64,000 nucleotides of DNA from DTU089 sp002440045 (GTDB lineage Bacteria > Bacillota > Clostridia > Oscillospirales > Acutalibacteraceae), in NCBI GenBank assembly GCA_937885695.1, contig CALABP010000081.1, forward strand, positions 62,001 to 126,000, given 5' to 3'. The translations under genes and the position numbers were made by a program. Below are positions 1 to 9,121 of this stretch, one piece after another. The notes under the pieces were generated by a model. The model did not search any database. It saw only the letters and a list, made by a program, of their open reading frames with translations, and was not told the origin of the DNA. Positions within the stretch are counted from its first letter, which is position 1. The number at the start of each line of letters is the position of its first letter.

Positions 1-1058
1 TCGGCTGTAAACGTATACCCGAAATATTTTACCGTTACTTCGTGAACGCCCAAGCCCCATCTTGTATCATAGGTTTCGTTTGTTTCAACCTCGGGGAATG
101 CGCTTTCATAGCCGAAAAATCTTGAAATTTCAAGCTCCGTGCCCTTGAAAACCTTGCCGCCGTCATATGTAACGGTATATACAAGCACGCTTCTGGGGTT
201 ATATTTAAAATATTGAACGCTTTCGTCGTTTATCCACTCATTTTCTTCGTAGCCGTCAACATTTTCAATAAGCTTTCTTGTGGCGGTCGCCGTAACTTTT
301 TCAATCGGGTTTCTTACAACCGAAACATTCACCTTGCAGGTGTGCCCCATAAAGCCTACGGTAACCTCGTGCATACCGACGCCCCACGGCGTGTCGGCGC
401 TTTGACCGTCGTCAAAGGTCTGGTTTGAAGTGCCCATTCCGATTATCTCGCATATATCCTCGGCAGGACCTTCGGCAACCTTGCCGCCGTCGTAAGTAAC
501 GGTATATGTAAACGCGCCGTAAAGATTATATTTAAGATAGCTTTTGCCGTCGGGTGAAGAATAATCGTGTTCGATATATCCGTCAATACCCTCGACAAAT
601 CTTGAAACCTGACGCGCCGAAATGCTTTCGACGGGGTTTTTCACAACCTCAACCTGAACAGTGGCGGTTTTACCCATAAGCTCGGCGGTAACGTCGTGTT
701 TGCCCAAGCCCCACGGCGAAGAAGGACCTTGCGTGTCGCTCACTCTTACCCAATCCGAGTAGTTGAAATAGAGCGCCAAATCCATCTCATCGCCCACAAG
801 CGTTTCGCCGTTTGAAAGCACGGCGGTGTATTCGATACAGCTGCTGTAATAATAGTAATAATACCCAACAGTGTTGCCGTCGCTGTCGGTGCCGGTTTTA
901 TAACGCCCCTCAAGCTCTTCGACAATTTTTCTTTTTGCTGCAGCCGAAAAGCTCACAACCGAAACGCCGTCGCTTTCTTCGGCATATGAAAACGGCACCG
1001 AAGCCGCCATAAGAACAATGCAAAGCAAAGCGCACAGTATTCTGTTGATTTTTTTCAA
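1..1058 (-). CDS. Secreted repeat protein with Ig-like domains (partial, 3' end outside window)
   Basis: The reading frame stays open from a TTG at 1058 to the window edge. It starts with a Lys-rich N-terminus and a hydrophobic stretch ending around SYAEE, a typical signal peptide. After that come at least two copies of a roughly 100-residue unit. Each unit has a VTYDGGKV segment, then a WG(L/V)G(K/M/V)H(D/E)VT segment, then a VxNPxE linker, which looks like bacterial Ig-like repeats of extracellular proteins. The TTG is chosen because AGAGGGTG lies about 8 bases upstream and the first residues form the signal peptide. The C-terminal part is missing, so any catalytic or anchoring domain is unknown. 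Probably exported to the cell surface. Confidence 0.7.
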   Translation of the reverse strand, partial: MKKINRILCALLCIVLMAASVPFSYAEESDGVSVVSFSAAAKRKIVEELEGRYKTGTDSDGNTVGYYYYYYSSCIEYTAVLSNGETLVGDEMDLALYFNYSDWVRVSDTQGPSSPWGLGKHDVTAELMGKTATVQVEVVKNPVESISARQVSRFVEGIDGYIEHDYSSPDGKSYLKYNLYGAFTYTVTYDGGKVAEGPAEDICEIIGMGTSNQTFDDGQSADTPWGVGMHEVTVGFMGHTCKVNVSVVRNPIEKVTATATRKLIENVDGYEENEWINDESVQYFKYNPRSVLVYTVTYDGGKVFKGTELEISRFFGYESAFPEVETNETYDTRWGLGVHEVTVKYFGYTFTA

Positions 1059-1097
1059 TTAAAACACCCTCTTCTATCGTAATTGGTTTGCAATCCA

Positions 1098-1126
1098 ATT
1101 ATATATTATCAAAGAAAAATTGTAAA
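1098..1126 (-). promoter_or_regulatory. Sigma-A promoter for the Ig-like repeat protein
   Basis: On the minus strand TTTACA (1121-1126) and TATAAT (1098-1103) are separated by 17 bases, about 40 bases upstream of the TTG start at 1058. Confidence 0.6.
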
Positions 1127-1197
1127 GAGCCAAAGCCTATTTGTAATATTTAAAAAATCTATTACATATATTAACCGCGAAAAATCGGCGTTCTTCA

Positions 1198-1226
1198 TTG
1201 ACAAGCTTTTTTGCGTGTGATATAAT
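1198..1226 (+). promoter_or_regulatory. Consensus sigma-A promoter for the SCIFF operon
   Basis: A perfect TTGACA (1198-1203) and perfect TATAAT (1221-1226) are spaced by 17 bases, with a TGA directly before the -10 (extended -10). Transcription should begin near 1233, about 25 bases before the SCIFF start codon, so the peptide is probably strongly expressed. Confidence 0.85.
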
Positions 1227-1258
1227 AGCCCCAAATCAGTGATTCGGAGGTTTTTTGA

Positions 1259-1408
1259 ATGAAGCACATCAACACCATTGAAACACGCGACCTTTGCGAA
1301 AGCGCAAAAAACGGCGGTTGCGGCGAGTGCCAGACTTCTTGCCAGTCCGCTTGCAAAACAAGCTGCGGAATAGCTAACCAGTCTTGCGAAAACAAGGAAA
1401 GCAAATAA
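1259..1408 (+). CDS. scfA: SCIFF peptide (six-cysteine ranthipeptide precursor)
   Basis: A 49-residue peptide starting MKHINTIETRDL and containing GGCGECQTSCQSACKTSC followed by GIANQSCEN, which is the signature of the SCIFF (six cysteines in forty-five residues) family. The six family cysteines are C21, C24, C28, C32, C36 and C43. There is a seventh cysteine at position 13 in the leader part. SCIFF peptides are modified by a partner radical SAM enzyme that makes thioether bonds from cysteine to a neighbouring residue, and that enzyme is encoded 110 bases downstream. GGAGG ends 8 bases before the ATG. The biological role of mature SCIFF is unsettled; the family is nearly universal in Clostridia. 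Confidence 0.95.
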   Translation: MKHINTIETRDLCESAKNGGCGECQTSCQSACKTSCGIANQSCENKESK

Positions 1409-1518
1409 AAATCTGACATTCGGGCTGTCGTGTTCTTAGGCATAAAATGCATTTCAATTTGTGAGTTGTATTTTTCGCTTCGGAAACGGCAGTCTCTTTT
1501 TTACGGAGATATTTTAAA

Positions 1519-2892
1519 ATGATTCATCAATTCAAATTTCAAAACCTCAACATAGTTCTTGACGTGTGCTCAGGCTCAATTCACGCGGTAGACGACATTG
1601 CCTATGACATTATAGCGTCTTACGAAAGCGAAGAAAAAGACGCGCTTGTTTCACGCGTTTACGATAAATACAAATCCGACGTTACAAAAGACGAAGTATA
1701 CGAGTGCTACGACCAGATAACGGAATTAAAAGAGCGCGGCAAGCTTTTTTCAAAAGACACATTTTCGCCTATGGCGGGCGAGCTTAAAGCGCGAACCTCG
1801 GGCGTCCTTAAAGCGCTTTGTCTTCACATTGCGCACTCGTGCAATTTAAACTGCTCTTACTGCTTTGCAAGCCAGGGGCGCTATCACGGCGAAAGAGCGC
1901 TTATGAGCTATGAAACGGGAAAGCGTGCGCTTGATTTTCTTATTGAAAATTCGGGAACGCGCCGCAACCTTGAGGTTGACTTTTTCGGCGGCGAGCCGCT
2001 TATGAATTTTGATGTTGTAAAAAAGCTTGTCGAATACGCGCGAAGCATTGAAAAAGAAAAAAACAAAAACTTCCGTTTTACGCTCACAACAAACGGCGTA
2101 CTTATAGACGACGACGTTATAGACTTTGCAAACCGCGAAATGAGCAACGTTGTTTTAAGCCTTGACGGCAGGCGCGAGGTTCACGACCGCTTTCGCGTTG
2201 ACTATTCGGGACGCGGCAGCTTCGACGCGATTGTGCCGAAGTTTCAAAAGCTTGTAAAAGCACGCGGCGGCAAAAACTACTATATGCGCGGCACTTTTAC
2301 GCATTATAACCCCGATTTCCTTGAAGACATAAAAGCGATGCTCGACCTTGGGTTTACGGAGCTCAGCATGGAGCCTGTCGTGACGTCGCCCGAAAGCCCC
2401 TCCGCTTTAACCGAAAGCGACAAGCCGATAGTTTTTGAGCAGTATGAAAAGCTTGCAAAGCTTATGCTTAGGCGCGACAAAGAGGGCAAGCCGTTTACAT
2501 TTTATCACTATATGCTCGACATAAAGGGCGGCCCGTGCATTTACAAGCGCATTTCGGGCTGCGGCTCGGGCACAGAATATATGGCGGTTACGCCGCAGGG
2601 CGACCTTTACCCCTGCCACCAATTTGTCGGCGACGAAAAATTTAAACTCGGCGACATTTATCACGGCGTGGATAACAAAGAAATTCAGAACGAATTTTAT
2701 TCCTGCAACGTTTATGCGAGAGAAGAATGCCGCGACTGCTGGGCAAGGCTTTATTGCTCGGGCGGGTGCGCCGCAAACGCCTATCACGCAACAGGCTCTG
2801 TAAAAGGAATATACAAATACGGCTGCGACCTTTTCAAAAAGCGTATGGAATGCGCCATTGCCGTTGCAGTCGCGCGTGAGCTTAAAGAATGA
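1519..2892 (+). CDS. scfB: SCIFF maturase, radical SAM/SPASM thioether synthase
   Basis: 457 residues, close to the family length. The N-terminal ~90 residues look like the peptide-recognition region. The radical SAM [4Fe-4S] motif is CNLNCSYC at C108, C112 and C115. A C-terminal SPASM region follows, with cysteines in CGSGTEYM, the LYPCHQF segment, and then CNVYAREECRDCW and CSGGC, which bind auxiliary clusters. These enzymes cleave S-adenosylmethionine to form sulfur-to-alpha-carbon thioethers in SCIFF. It is downstream of the peptide, without an obvious terminator between them, and its stop overlaps the next gene by 4 bases. Cytoplasmic and oxygen sensitive by family knowledge. Confidence 0.95.
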   Translation: MIHQFKFQNLNIVLDVCSGSIHAVDDIAYDIIASYESEEKDALVSRVYDKYKSDVTKDEVYECYDQITELKERGKLFSKDTFSPMAGELKARTSGVLKALCLHIAHSCNLNCSYCFASQGRYHGERALMSYETGKRALDFLIENSGTRRNLEVDFFGGEPLMNFDVVKKLVEYARSIEKEKNKNFRFTLTTNGVLIDDDVIDFANREMSNVVLSLDGRREVHDRFRVDYSGRGSFDAIVPKFQKLVKARGGKNYYMRGTFTHYNPDFLEDIKAMLDLGFTELSMEPVVTSPESPSALTESDKPIVFEQYEKLAKLMLRRDKEGKPFTFYHYMLDIKGGPCIYKRISGCGSGTEYMAVTPQGDLYPCHQFVGDEKFKLGDIYHGVDNKEIQNEFYSCNVYAREECRDCWARLYCSGGCAANAYHATGSVKGIYKYGCDLFKKRMECAIAVAVARELKE

Positions 2893-4250
2893 TGGATACG
2901 CCGATTTGCGACTTTGTGCGCGCTTATAATGAAAAATCGCCCGTAAGACTTCATATGCCCGGCCACAAGGGCGCGCCGTTTTTGGGGTGCGAAGCGCTTG
3001 ATATAACCGAGTTTGACGGGGCTGACGACCTTTTTTGCCCCGACGGCATAATTGAAAAAAGCGAAAAAAACGCCTCCGAAATTTTCGGTGCGCACACGTT
3101 TTATTCGGCGGGCGGCTCTACGCTTGCAATACAGACTATGTTAAGGCTCTTTTTGCTTTATTCAAAAGAGCGCAATGTACCGCCTAAAATTCTTGCCGCG
3201 CGAAACGTACATAAAGCGTTTATAAACGCCGCCGCGCTTCTTAATATAGACGTGGATTTTATCTATCCCAAAAGCGCCGCTTCTTATTATTCCTGCCCCA
3301 TTAAAAAAAGCGACGTTGAGCGGGCTTTATCGTCCGACAGCTCTGTATCTGCGGTTTATATCACAAGCCCCGACTATATAGGCAATATTTCCGATATAAA
3401 AGGCATTTCAAAAATCTGCAAAAAGCACGGCGTTTTGCTTCTTGTTGACAACGCCCACGGGGCTTATCTTAAATTTTTAAAAGACGATTTGCACCCAATC
3501 GCCCTCGGGGCAGATATGTGCTGTGACTCTGCTCACAAAACGCTTCCCGTGCTGACGGGCGGAGCTTATCTTCACATTTCAAAAAACGCGCCCGATTTTC
3601 TTTTTAAAAACGTAAAACACGCAATGGCGCTTTTTTCGACAAGCAGTCCGTCATACCTTATTATGCAATCGCTCGACAAAGCAAACCCATTGCTTCTGAC
3701 ATACAAAAAAACGCTTTCGGAATTCATAGAAAAAATCGACAGTTTAAAACGCGCCGTTTATACCCACGGATTTTCTCTTGCGGGAGACGAACCGCTTAAA
3801 ATAACGCTTTCGCCGAAAAGCTTTGGCTACACTGGCGACGAAATTGCGGAAATTCTTGAAAATAACGGAATATACCCCGAATTTCACGACCCCGATTTCA
3901 CGGTGCTTATGCCGACGCCTTTTAACACGGACGAAGAGCTTTCGCGCCTTGTTGCGGTGCTTATTTCAATAAAAAGGCGCGCGCCGAAAAGCACGTTTTC
4001 GCCGCCGCTTCACAAGTTAAAACGCGCCTTGCCTATAAGAGACGCACTTCTTTCGCCATCGCAAACTGTTGACATAAGCGACTCTCTCGGGAGAGTATGC
4101 GCAGTTTCGTCTGTAAGCTGCCCGCCCGCAGTACCGATAGCGGTGTCGGGCGAAGTGATTGACGAAAACGTAATCGAATGCTTTAAATACTACGGAATAA
4201 AAACGTGCTCCGTCGTAAAAAATCCTTTTAAAAGCTCTTTTGAGTGTTGA
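2889..4250 (+). CDS. Orn/Lys/Arg decarboxylase-family PLP enzyme
   Basis: 453 residues of fold type I PLP enzyme. The start (RLHMPGHKGAPF) matches the HMPGHK signature of bacterial ornithine/lysine/arginine decarboxylases. The FYSAGGST segment and the PLP lysine in SAHKTLPVLTGG (K217) are clear. The gene is short compared with the 700-residue inducible decarboxylases and matches the ~480-residue SpeA/Cad-like clostridial group. The likely product is a polyamine or its precursor, but the substrate cannot be read from sequence. It overlaps the SCIFF maturase by ATGA, so the two are translationally coupled. A second ATG directly follows the first. Confidence 0.85.
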   Translation: MMDTPICDFVRAYNEKSPVRLHMPGHKGAPFLGCEALDITEFDGADDLFCPDGIIEKSEKNASEIFGAHTFYSAGGSTLAIQTMLRLFLLYSKERNVPPKILAARNVHKAFINAAALLNIDVDFIYPKSAASYYSCPIKKSDVERALSSDSSVSAVYITSPDYIGNISDIKGISKICKKHGVLLLVDNAHGAYLKFLKDDLHPIALGADMCCDSAHKTLPVLTGGAYLHISKNAPDFLFKNVKHAMALFSTSSPSYLIMQSLDKANPLLLTYKKTLSEFIEKIDSLKRAVYTHGFSLAGDEPLKITLSPKSFGYTGDEIAEILENNGIYPEFHDPDFTVLMPTPFNTDEELSRLVAVLISIKRRAPKSTFSPPLHKLKRALPIRDALLSPSQTVDISDSLGRVCAVSSVSCPPAVPIAVSGEVIDENVIECFKYYGIKTCSVVKNPFKSSFEC

Positions 4251-4324
4251 TTTGTAAAAGGGCTTTGTGTATAATATTCACGGGCAATCGCCCGAACTCC
4301 ATAAAAGCAAGCGGAGGACTTAAA

Positions 4325-5287
4325 ATGAGCGGAAAATACTCCGTCACCGTTTCAAAGGTGGCGCGCGACAACTCGCTTGAAACAATTTATATGCCCGACA
4401 TTCCCGACAGCGAAATCGTCATTCGCTCGCAGGATGTTAACAGACCCGGGCTTCTTTTTGCAGGCTACGACGGCTATTTTGACAAAGAGCGCGTCGAATT
4501 TGTCGGCCTTGCCGAAATGGGCTATTTAAAAACGCTCGACAGAAAAACCGCAAGCGAAAGGCTTCACAGATTTTTCGGGCTTAAACCCTCGTGCGTTGTG
4601 CTTACAAGAAACCTTGAAGCGCCCGATTATTTCCTTTCGACGGCAAAAGAATACGGTGTTCCGCTTTTAAGAACATCGGAGCCGACGTCCCTTATTATGG
4701 CGACAATTATCGCTTACCTCGGCATAGAGCTTGCCGAACGCATTACTCGTCACGGCGTTTTAGTCGAAGTTTACGGCGAAGGTATTCTTATTCTCGGCGA
4801 CAGCGGCGTAGGAAAAAGCGAAACCGCGGTTGAGCTTATAAAGCGCGGCCACCGCCTTATTGCGGACGACGCCGTAGAAATTCGCAAAGTATCTTCAAAA
4901 ACGCTTGTCGGCTCTGCGCCAGACAACATCCGCCACTTTATTGAGCTTCGCGGAATAGGCATTGTGAATGCGCGCAATATTTTCGGCGTGGGCGCTGTAA
5001 AGCTTACGGAAAAGATAGACCTTGTCGTTCAGCTTGAGCAGTGGGACCCCACAAAGGCTTATGACAGGCTCGGCATAGAGGACGAATACACGACCATTCT
5101 CGGAATTAAAGTCCCCGCAACGGTCGTTCCCGTAAAACCCGGCAGAAACCTTGCAATTATTATTGAAATCGCTTCAATGAACAACCGCCAGAAAAAGCTC
5201 GGCTATAACGCCGCGCGCGAGCTTATGCAGCAGCTCGGAATGGACGAACCCGAGCCTGTTTCAAAAGAGCTTGAAATTTGGCATTAA
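4325..5287 (+). CDS. hprK: HPr kinase/phosphorylase
   Basis: 320 residues. It phosphorylates and dephosphorylates HPr of the phosphotransferase system at Ser46, the switch for CcpA-type carbon catabolite repression. The Walker A motif GDSGVGKS begins at residue 158. The preceding HGVLVEVYGEGILI block and the family signature ELRGIGIVNARNIFGVGAV are present. The open frame extends upstream to 4244, but the ATG at 4325 is preceded by a GGAGG about 7 bases away and gives the usual family N-terminus, so that start is preferred. The gene lies close to glucokinase, tying it to carbon metabolism. Cytoplasmic. Confidence 0.95.
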   Translation: MSGKYSVTVSKVARDNSLETIYMPDIPDSEIVIRSQDVNRPGLLFAGYDGYFDKERVEFVGLAEMGYLKTLDRKTASERLHRFFGLKPSCVVLTRNLEAPDYFLSTAKEYGVPLLRTSEPTSLIMATIIAYLGIELAERITRHGVLVEVYGEGILILGDSGVGKSETAVELIKRGHRLIADDAVEIRKVSSKTLVGSAPDNIRHFIELRGIGIVNARNIFGVGAVKLTEKIDLVVQLEQWDPTKAYDRLGIEDEYTTILGIKVPATVVPVKPGRNLAIIIEIASMNNRQKKLGYNAARELMQQLGMDEPEPVSKELEIWH

Positions 5288-5320
5288 ATAAGTAATATAT
5301 CGTCATCGGAGGTCAATATT

Positions 5321-6268
5321 ATGTACAGAATAGGCGTAGACCTCGGCGGCACAAACATAGCCACCGGCGTCGTAGACGAAAACAACAAAATCATCGGGCG
5401 CGGCACTGTTAAAACACGCGCTCCCCGCCCCGCGGCAGAAATTTTCGATTCAATTAAAGAAGCCGTTGAGCTTGCCGTTAAAGACGCCGGCATTGATTAT
5501 TCCGACGTTCTTTCAATAGGCATCGGCACGCCCGGCTCGGTCAACAAAGAAACGGGCGAAATAGAGTTTGCAAACAACCTCAATTTTAACAACGTCCCCG
5601 CAAAAGAGATGCTTGAATTAAGGCTTCAAAAGCCCGTTTATCTTGAAAACGACGCAAACTGCGCCGCTCTCGGCGAAGCGGTTGCGGGCTGCGGCAACGG
5701 CGTTAAGGATTTTGTCGCCGTAACGCTCGGCACGGGCGTCGGAAGCGGCATTATAATCGACGGAAAGCTTGTTCGCGGCGTAAACTACTGCGGCGGCGAA
5801 ATGGGTCATATGGTTATAAACGTTGACGGAATACAGTGCAACTGCGGCAGACGCGGCTGCTGGGAAAAATACGCCTCTGCCCCCGCGCTTGTTTCGCAGG
5901 CGGTTGAAGCCATGCAGACAAACAAAGAAAGCCTTCTTTGGCAGACCTGCGACAACGACCTTAACAAAGTCGAGGGCAAAACCATTTTTGAAGCTCTTGA
6001 CCTCGGCGACGAAACCGCAAAGGCTGTTATCGACAGATACCTTTATTATGTGGCTGTCGGCATAGCAAACATAATTAACGCTCTTCAGCCCGATATGATA
6101 TGCGTCGGCGGCGGCATAAGCGCGCAGGGCGAAAAAATTCTTCGTCCTATAAGAGCGTATGTTGCAACCGAGCGCTACAGCATACATTCAAAAAAGCAGA
6201 CGCAGATTGTTCCCGCGGTGCTTGCTAACGACGCAGGCATAATCGGCGCGGCTTTACTTAACGAGTGA
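5321..6268 (+). CDS. glcK: ROK-family glucokinase
   Basis: 315 residues. ATP-dependent phosphorylation of glucose to glucose-6-phosphate is the expected reaction. The phosphate-binding motif DLGGTN is at residues 7-12, GTGVGSGIIIDG lies mid-protein, and the ROK signature EMGHMVIN is followed by the zinc-binding cysteines C173, C175 and C180 (CNCGRRGC). A GGAGGT lies 8 bases before the ATG. It follows hprK by about 33 bases and its stop overlaps murB. Other ROK sugar kinases share these motifs, so the exact sugar is family-based inference. Confidence 0.9.
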   Translation: MYRIGVDLGGTNIATGVVDENNKIIGRGTVKTRAPRPAAEIFDSIKEAVELAVKDAGIDYSDVLSIGIGTPGSVNKETGEIEFANNLNFNNVPAKEMLELRLQKPVYLENDANCAALGEAVAGCGNGVKDFVAVTLGTGVGSGIIIDGKLVRGVNYCGGEMGHMVINVDGIQCNCGRRGCWEKYASAPALVSQAVEAMQTNKESLLWQTCDNDLNKVEGKTIFEALDLGDETAKAVIDRYLYYVAVGIANIINALQPDMICVGGGISAQGEKILRPIRAYVATERYSIHSKKQTQIVPAVLANDAGIIGAALLNE

Positions 6269-7194
6269 CGGTGATAAACATAGCTGACTTCAATTTTTGC
6301 GGCTTGAAAGAGGCTGCAATCAACAATCTGTGCGACGTTAAAGGAAACGCGCTTTTAAAAAACTACACGTCGTTTAAAACGGGCGGCGAATGCCCGCTTC
6401 TTATAACGCCCAAGTCTAAAGACGCTCTGTCTGCGGTTTTAAAGGCGGCAAAAAGCCTTTCGGTTCCGTTTGTCGTTCTCGGCAACGGCAGTAACGTTTT
6501 AGCCCCCGACGAGGGCGTTAAAAAAGCCGTAATAAAAATTGCCGACGGACTCACCGAAATAAAGCTTCTTGACGGTAACAGGGTTTTCTGCGAAGCGGGC
6601 GTAAGGCTTTCTTCGCTTTGCAGATTTGCCCTTGAAAATTCGCTTTCGGGGCTTGAATTTGCTTACGGAATCCCCGGCACCGTCGGCGGCGCGGTATTTA
6701 TGAACGCGGGCGCTTACGGCGGTGAAATGAAAGATGTTGTTAGAGAAGCGCGCCACCTCGACCTTGACGGGAACGAAGGCGCATTTTCAGGCGGTGAGCT
6801 TAAATTTTCTTACAGAAGCTCCGTTTACGAAAGCGGCAAATATATTATAACAGGCGCGGTTTTTGAGCTTAAAAAAGCGCCGAAAGAAGAAATAAAAGCA
6901 AAGATGGACGACCTTGCTTCAAGGCGCGTTGAAAAACAGCCGCTTGAATATCCGAGTGCGGGCAGTACCTTTAAGCGCCCCGAAGGTTATTTTGCGGGCG
7001 CGCTTATAGAGCAGTGCGGATTAAAAGGAAAAAGCGTGGGCGGCGCCGAAGTGAGCGAAAAGCACGCGGGATTCATAATCAACAAAAATAACGCAACGTC
7101 AAACGATATAAAAGCGTTAATTGAGCTTGTGAAAGAAACTGTTTTTAAAGAAACAGGCGTTCTTCTTGAAGCGGAAGTCAGGAATTTGGAATAA
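6265..7194 (+). CDS. murB: UDP-N-acetylenolpyruvoylglucosamine reductase
   Basis: 309 residues. MurB reduces UDP-GlcNAc-enolpyruvate to UDP-MurNAc with NADPH and FAD in peptidoglycan precursor synthesis. Visible motifs are YTSFKTGG near the N-terminus, FVVLGNGSNVLAPDEGV for FAD binding, GLEFAYGIPGTVGGAVFMNAG, SYRSSVY carrying the catalytic serine region, and the C-terminal EYPSAGSTFKRP and HAGFIIN. The start is a GTG that overlaps the glucokinase stop (GTGA); a second GTG lies two codons further in. Cytoplasmic. Confidence 0.95.
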   Translation: MTVINIADFNFCGLKEAAINNLCDVKGNALLKNYTSFKTGGECPLLITPKSKDALSAVLKAAKSLSVPFVVLGNGSNVLAPDEGVKKAVIKIADGLTEIKLLDGNRVFCEAGVRLSSLCRFALENSLSGLEFAYGIPGTVGGAVFMNAGAYGGEMKDVVREARHLDLDGNEGAFSGGELKFSYRSSVYESGKYIITGAVFELKKAPKEEIKAKMDDLASRRVEKQPLEYPSAGSTFKRPEGYFAGALIEQCGLKGKSVGGAEVSEKHAGFIINKNNATSNDIKALIELVKETVFKETGVLLEAEVRNLE

Positions 7195-7195
7195 T

Positions 7196-8101
7196 ATGTC
7201 TTTTTCAGCAGATATAAAAAATGAACTTTGCGGCGTAACACCTACGCAATGTTGCCTGAAAGCGGAGGCTTTCGGGCTTTTGCTTTTCGGAAGAAGCTTT
7301 AGTTTAAACGAAATTTCTTTTATGACAGAGCAAAAAAGCGTTGCCATGCGCTATTGCGACACCGTAAGAACGCTTACGGGAGTTATACCCGTTATTTCAT
7401 GTTCAAAGGCGGGCAACTACAAAATAAGAATAGAGTCCCCCGAGGACAGAAAAAAACTGCTTCTCTTTTTCGGCTATACAGGCAAAGAGCTTGCGCTCAG
7501 AGTGAATTTTTCAAACTTTGAAAACAACGACGAAGAATGCTGCTTTAAATCGTTTATACGCGGCGCGTTTCTCGCCTGCGGAAGCGTCTCTAACCCCGAA
7601 AAGGATTATCACCTTGAATTCAGCGTTGCAAAATCAAAGCTTTGCGACGACCTTATGACGGTAATAGAAGAAGCGGGGCTTAAAGTTAAAAAGCTCAGGC
7701 GAAGCAACGGCTATTTGCTTTATTGCAAGGACGCCGACGGAATTGAAGATTTTATCGGCGCCATGGGTGCAAACGGCGCGTTTTTTGTTATGATGGAAAC
7801 GCGCGCGTTCAAAACCGTAAAAAACCGAATTAACAGGCGAATGAATTTTGAAGCGGCAAACCTTTCAAGAACGATTGAAACGGGTATGAATCAAATTGAT
7901 TTAATAAACGACGTGCTTAAAAAAATAAGCCTTGACGATATGACCGAGGACTTAGCCCAGCTTTCTTTATTGCGGCTTGACAACCCCGACCTTTCGCTTG
8001 ACGCATTGGGAAAGCTTATGAACCCGCCCATGTCGCGCTCCGCCGTGAGCAGACGTTTTAAAAAGCTCAGGGATATTAAAAAGGAAGTCGAAAACAGATG
8101 A
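7196..8101 (+). CDS. whiA: WhiA sporulation/cell-division regulator
   Basis: 301 residues. WhiA proteins combine a LAGLIDADG-homing-endonuclease-like domain (without nuclease activity) with a C-terminal helix-turn-helix. The N-terminus MSFSADIKNEL is the family hallmark and fixes the start at 7196 rather than the upstream in-frame ATG at 7166. The middle contains FIRGAFLACGSVSNPEKDYHLEF and the C-terminus the LGKLMNPPMSRSAVSRR helix-turn-helix. It comes right after murB. The rapZ and yvcK homologues that usually separate murB from whiA in Firmicutes are absent. It overlaps the next gene by 4 bases. Confidence 0.95.
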   Translation: MSFSADIKNELCGVTPTQCCLKAEAFGLLLFGRSFSLNEISFMTEQKSVAMRYCDTVRTLTGVIPVISCSKAGNYKIRIESPEDRKKLLLFFGYTGKELALRVNFSNFENNDEECCFKSFIRGAFLACGSVSNPEKDYHLEFSVAKSKLCDDLMTVIEEAGLKVKKLRRSNGYLLYCKDADGIEDFIGAMGANGAFFVMMETRAFKTVKNRINRRMNFEAANLSRTIETGMNQIDLINDVLKKISLDDMTEDLAQLSLLRLDNPDLSLDALGKLMNPPMSRSAVSRRFKKLRDIKKEVENR

Positions 8102-9063
8102 GAGAATTTGTTATAGGTGAAAACGACGCAAATCAGCGGCTCGACAAATATATCTCAAAGGCTTTTCCGCTTATACCGAAGTCGCTTATGTATAAATACA
8201 TAAGAAGCAAAAGAATAAAGGTCAACTCTAAAAAATGCGATATAGGCTTTAAGCTTCAAAAGGGCGACGTCGTATCTCTTTATATAAACGACGAATTTTT
8301 TGCTCCGAAAGCCCCTAAATACGACTTTATGGGTGCGGGCAAAAACCTTTCTATTGTTTATGAGGACGAAAATATTTTGCTTGCCGACAAACCCGTCGGG
8401 CTTCTTTCGCACCCCGACGCCGACGAATATAACGACACCGCAATAACAAGAATAAAGCGCTATCTTTATGAAAAGCACGAGTATTGCCCCGAAAACGAAA
8501 TGTCGTTTGCACCGGCACTTGTGAACAGAATAGACCGAAACACCGCGGGAATAATAATTGCCGCAAAAAATGCCGAAGCTTTAAGAATTTTGAACGAAAA
8601 GCTTAAAAACCGCGAGCTTCACAAGCTTTATCTTTGCGTTGTAATAGGAAAGCTTCAAAAAGAAAGCGGCGTTCTTAAAGACAGTCTTCAAAAAAACGAA
8701 AAGCAAAACAAGGTTTACGTTTCAAAGGGTGCTTCCGCAAACGCCAAAAGCATTTCGACAAAATACAGGGTGCTCGGTTATAAAAACGGACTTTCGCTTA
8801 TTGAAGTGGAGCTTCTTACAGGAAGAACCCACCAGATAAGAGCGCACTTTGCCTTTTACGGCCACCCGCTTCTCGGCGACGGAAAATACGGCACAAACGC
8901 CGAAAACAAGCGCTTCGGCGGATATAAAAAGCAATTTCTTTATTCGTATAAGCTTATTTTCGACTTTAAAACCGACGCAGGCATTCTTAATTATCTTAAC
9001 AAAAAAGAATTTGAAGTGGAAAACGTGTGGTTTAAAGATGCGTTTTTTAACGGTGAAATCTAA
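8098..9063 (+). CDS. RluA-family rRNA/tRNA pseudouridine synthase
   Basis: 321 residues. An N-terminal S4 RNA-binding domain (RLDKYISKAFPLIPKSLMYKYIRSK) precedes the catalytic domain, whose conserved Asp is D146 in NRIDRNTAG. GRTHQIRAHFAFYGHPLLGD is the C-terminal family signature. The enzyme isomerises uridine to pseudouridine in RNA; which position (RluC, RluD or a Firmicute-specific paralogue) cannot be read from sequence. It starts inside the end of whiA (ATGA overlap), is the last gene of this plus-strand run, and is followed by a terminator. Confidence 0.9.
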   Translation: MREFVIGENDANQRLDKYISKAFPLIPKSLMYKYIRSKRIKVNSKKCDIGFKLQKGDVVSLYINDEFFAPKAPKYDFMGAGKNLSIVYEDENILLADKPVGLLSHPDADEYNDTAITRIKRYLYEKHEYCPENEMSFAPALVNRIDRNTAGIIIAAKNAEALRILNEKLKNRELHKLYLCVVIGKLQKESGVLKDSLQKNEKQNKVYVSKGASANAKSISTKYRVLGYKNGLSLIEVELLTGRTHQIRAHFAFYGHPLLGDGKYGTNAENKRFGGYKKQFLYSYKLIFDFKTDAGILNYLNKKEFEVENVWFKDAFFNGEI

Positions 9064-9121
9064 ACGCGGCGGTAAAAAATGCCCCAGAAAACGAACTTTC
9101 AACTAAAATACATTTCATCAC

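Noticed and set aside
4244..4324. Upstream start for hprK
   Set aside because: It would overlap the decarboxylase and lacks a ribosome binding site; the ATG at 4325 fits the family.
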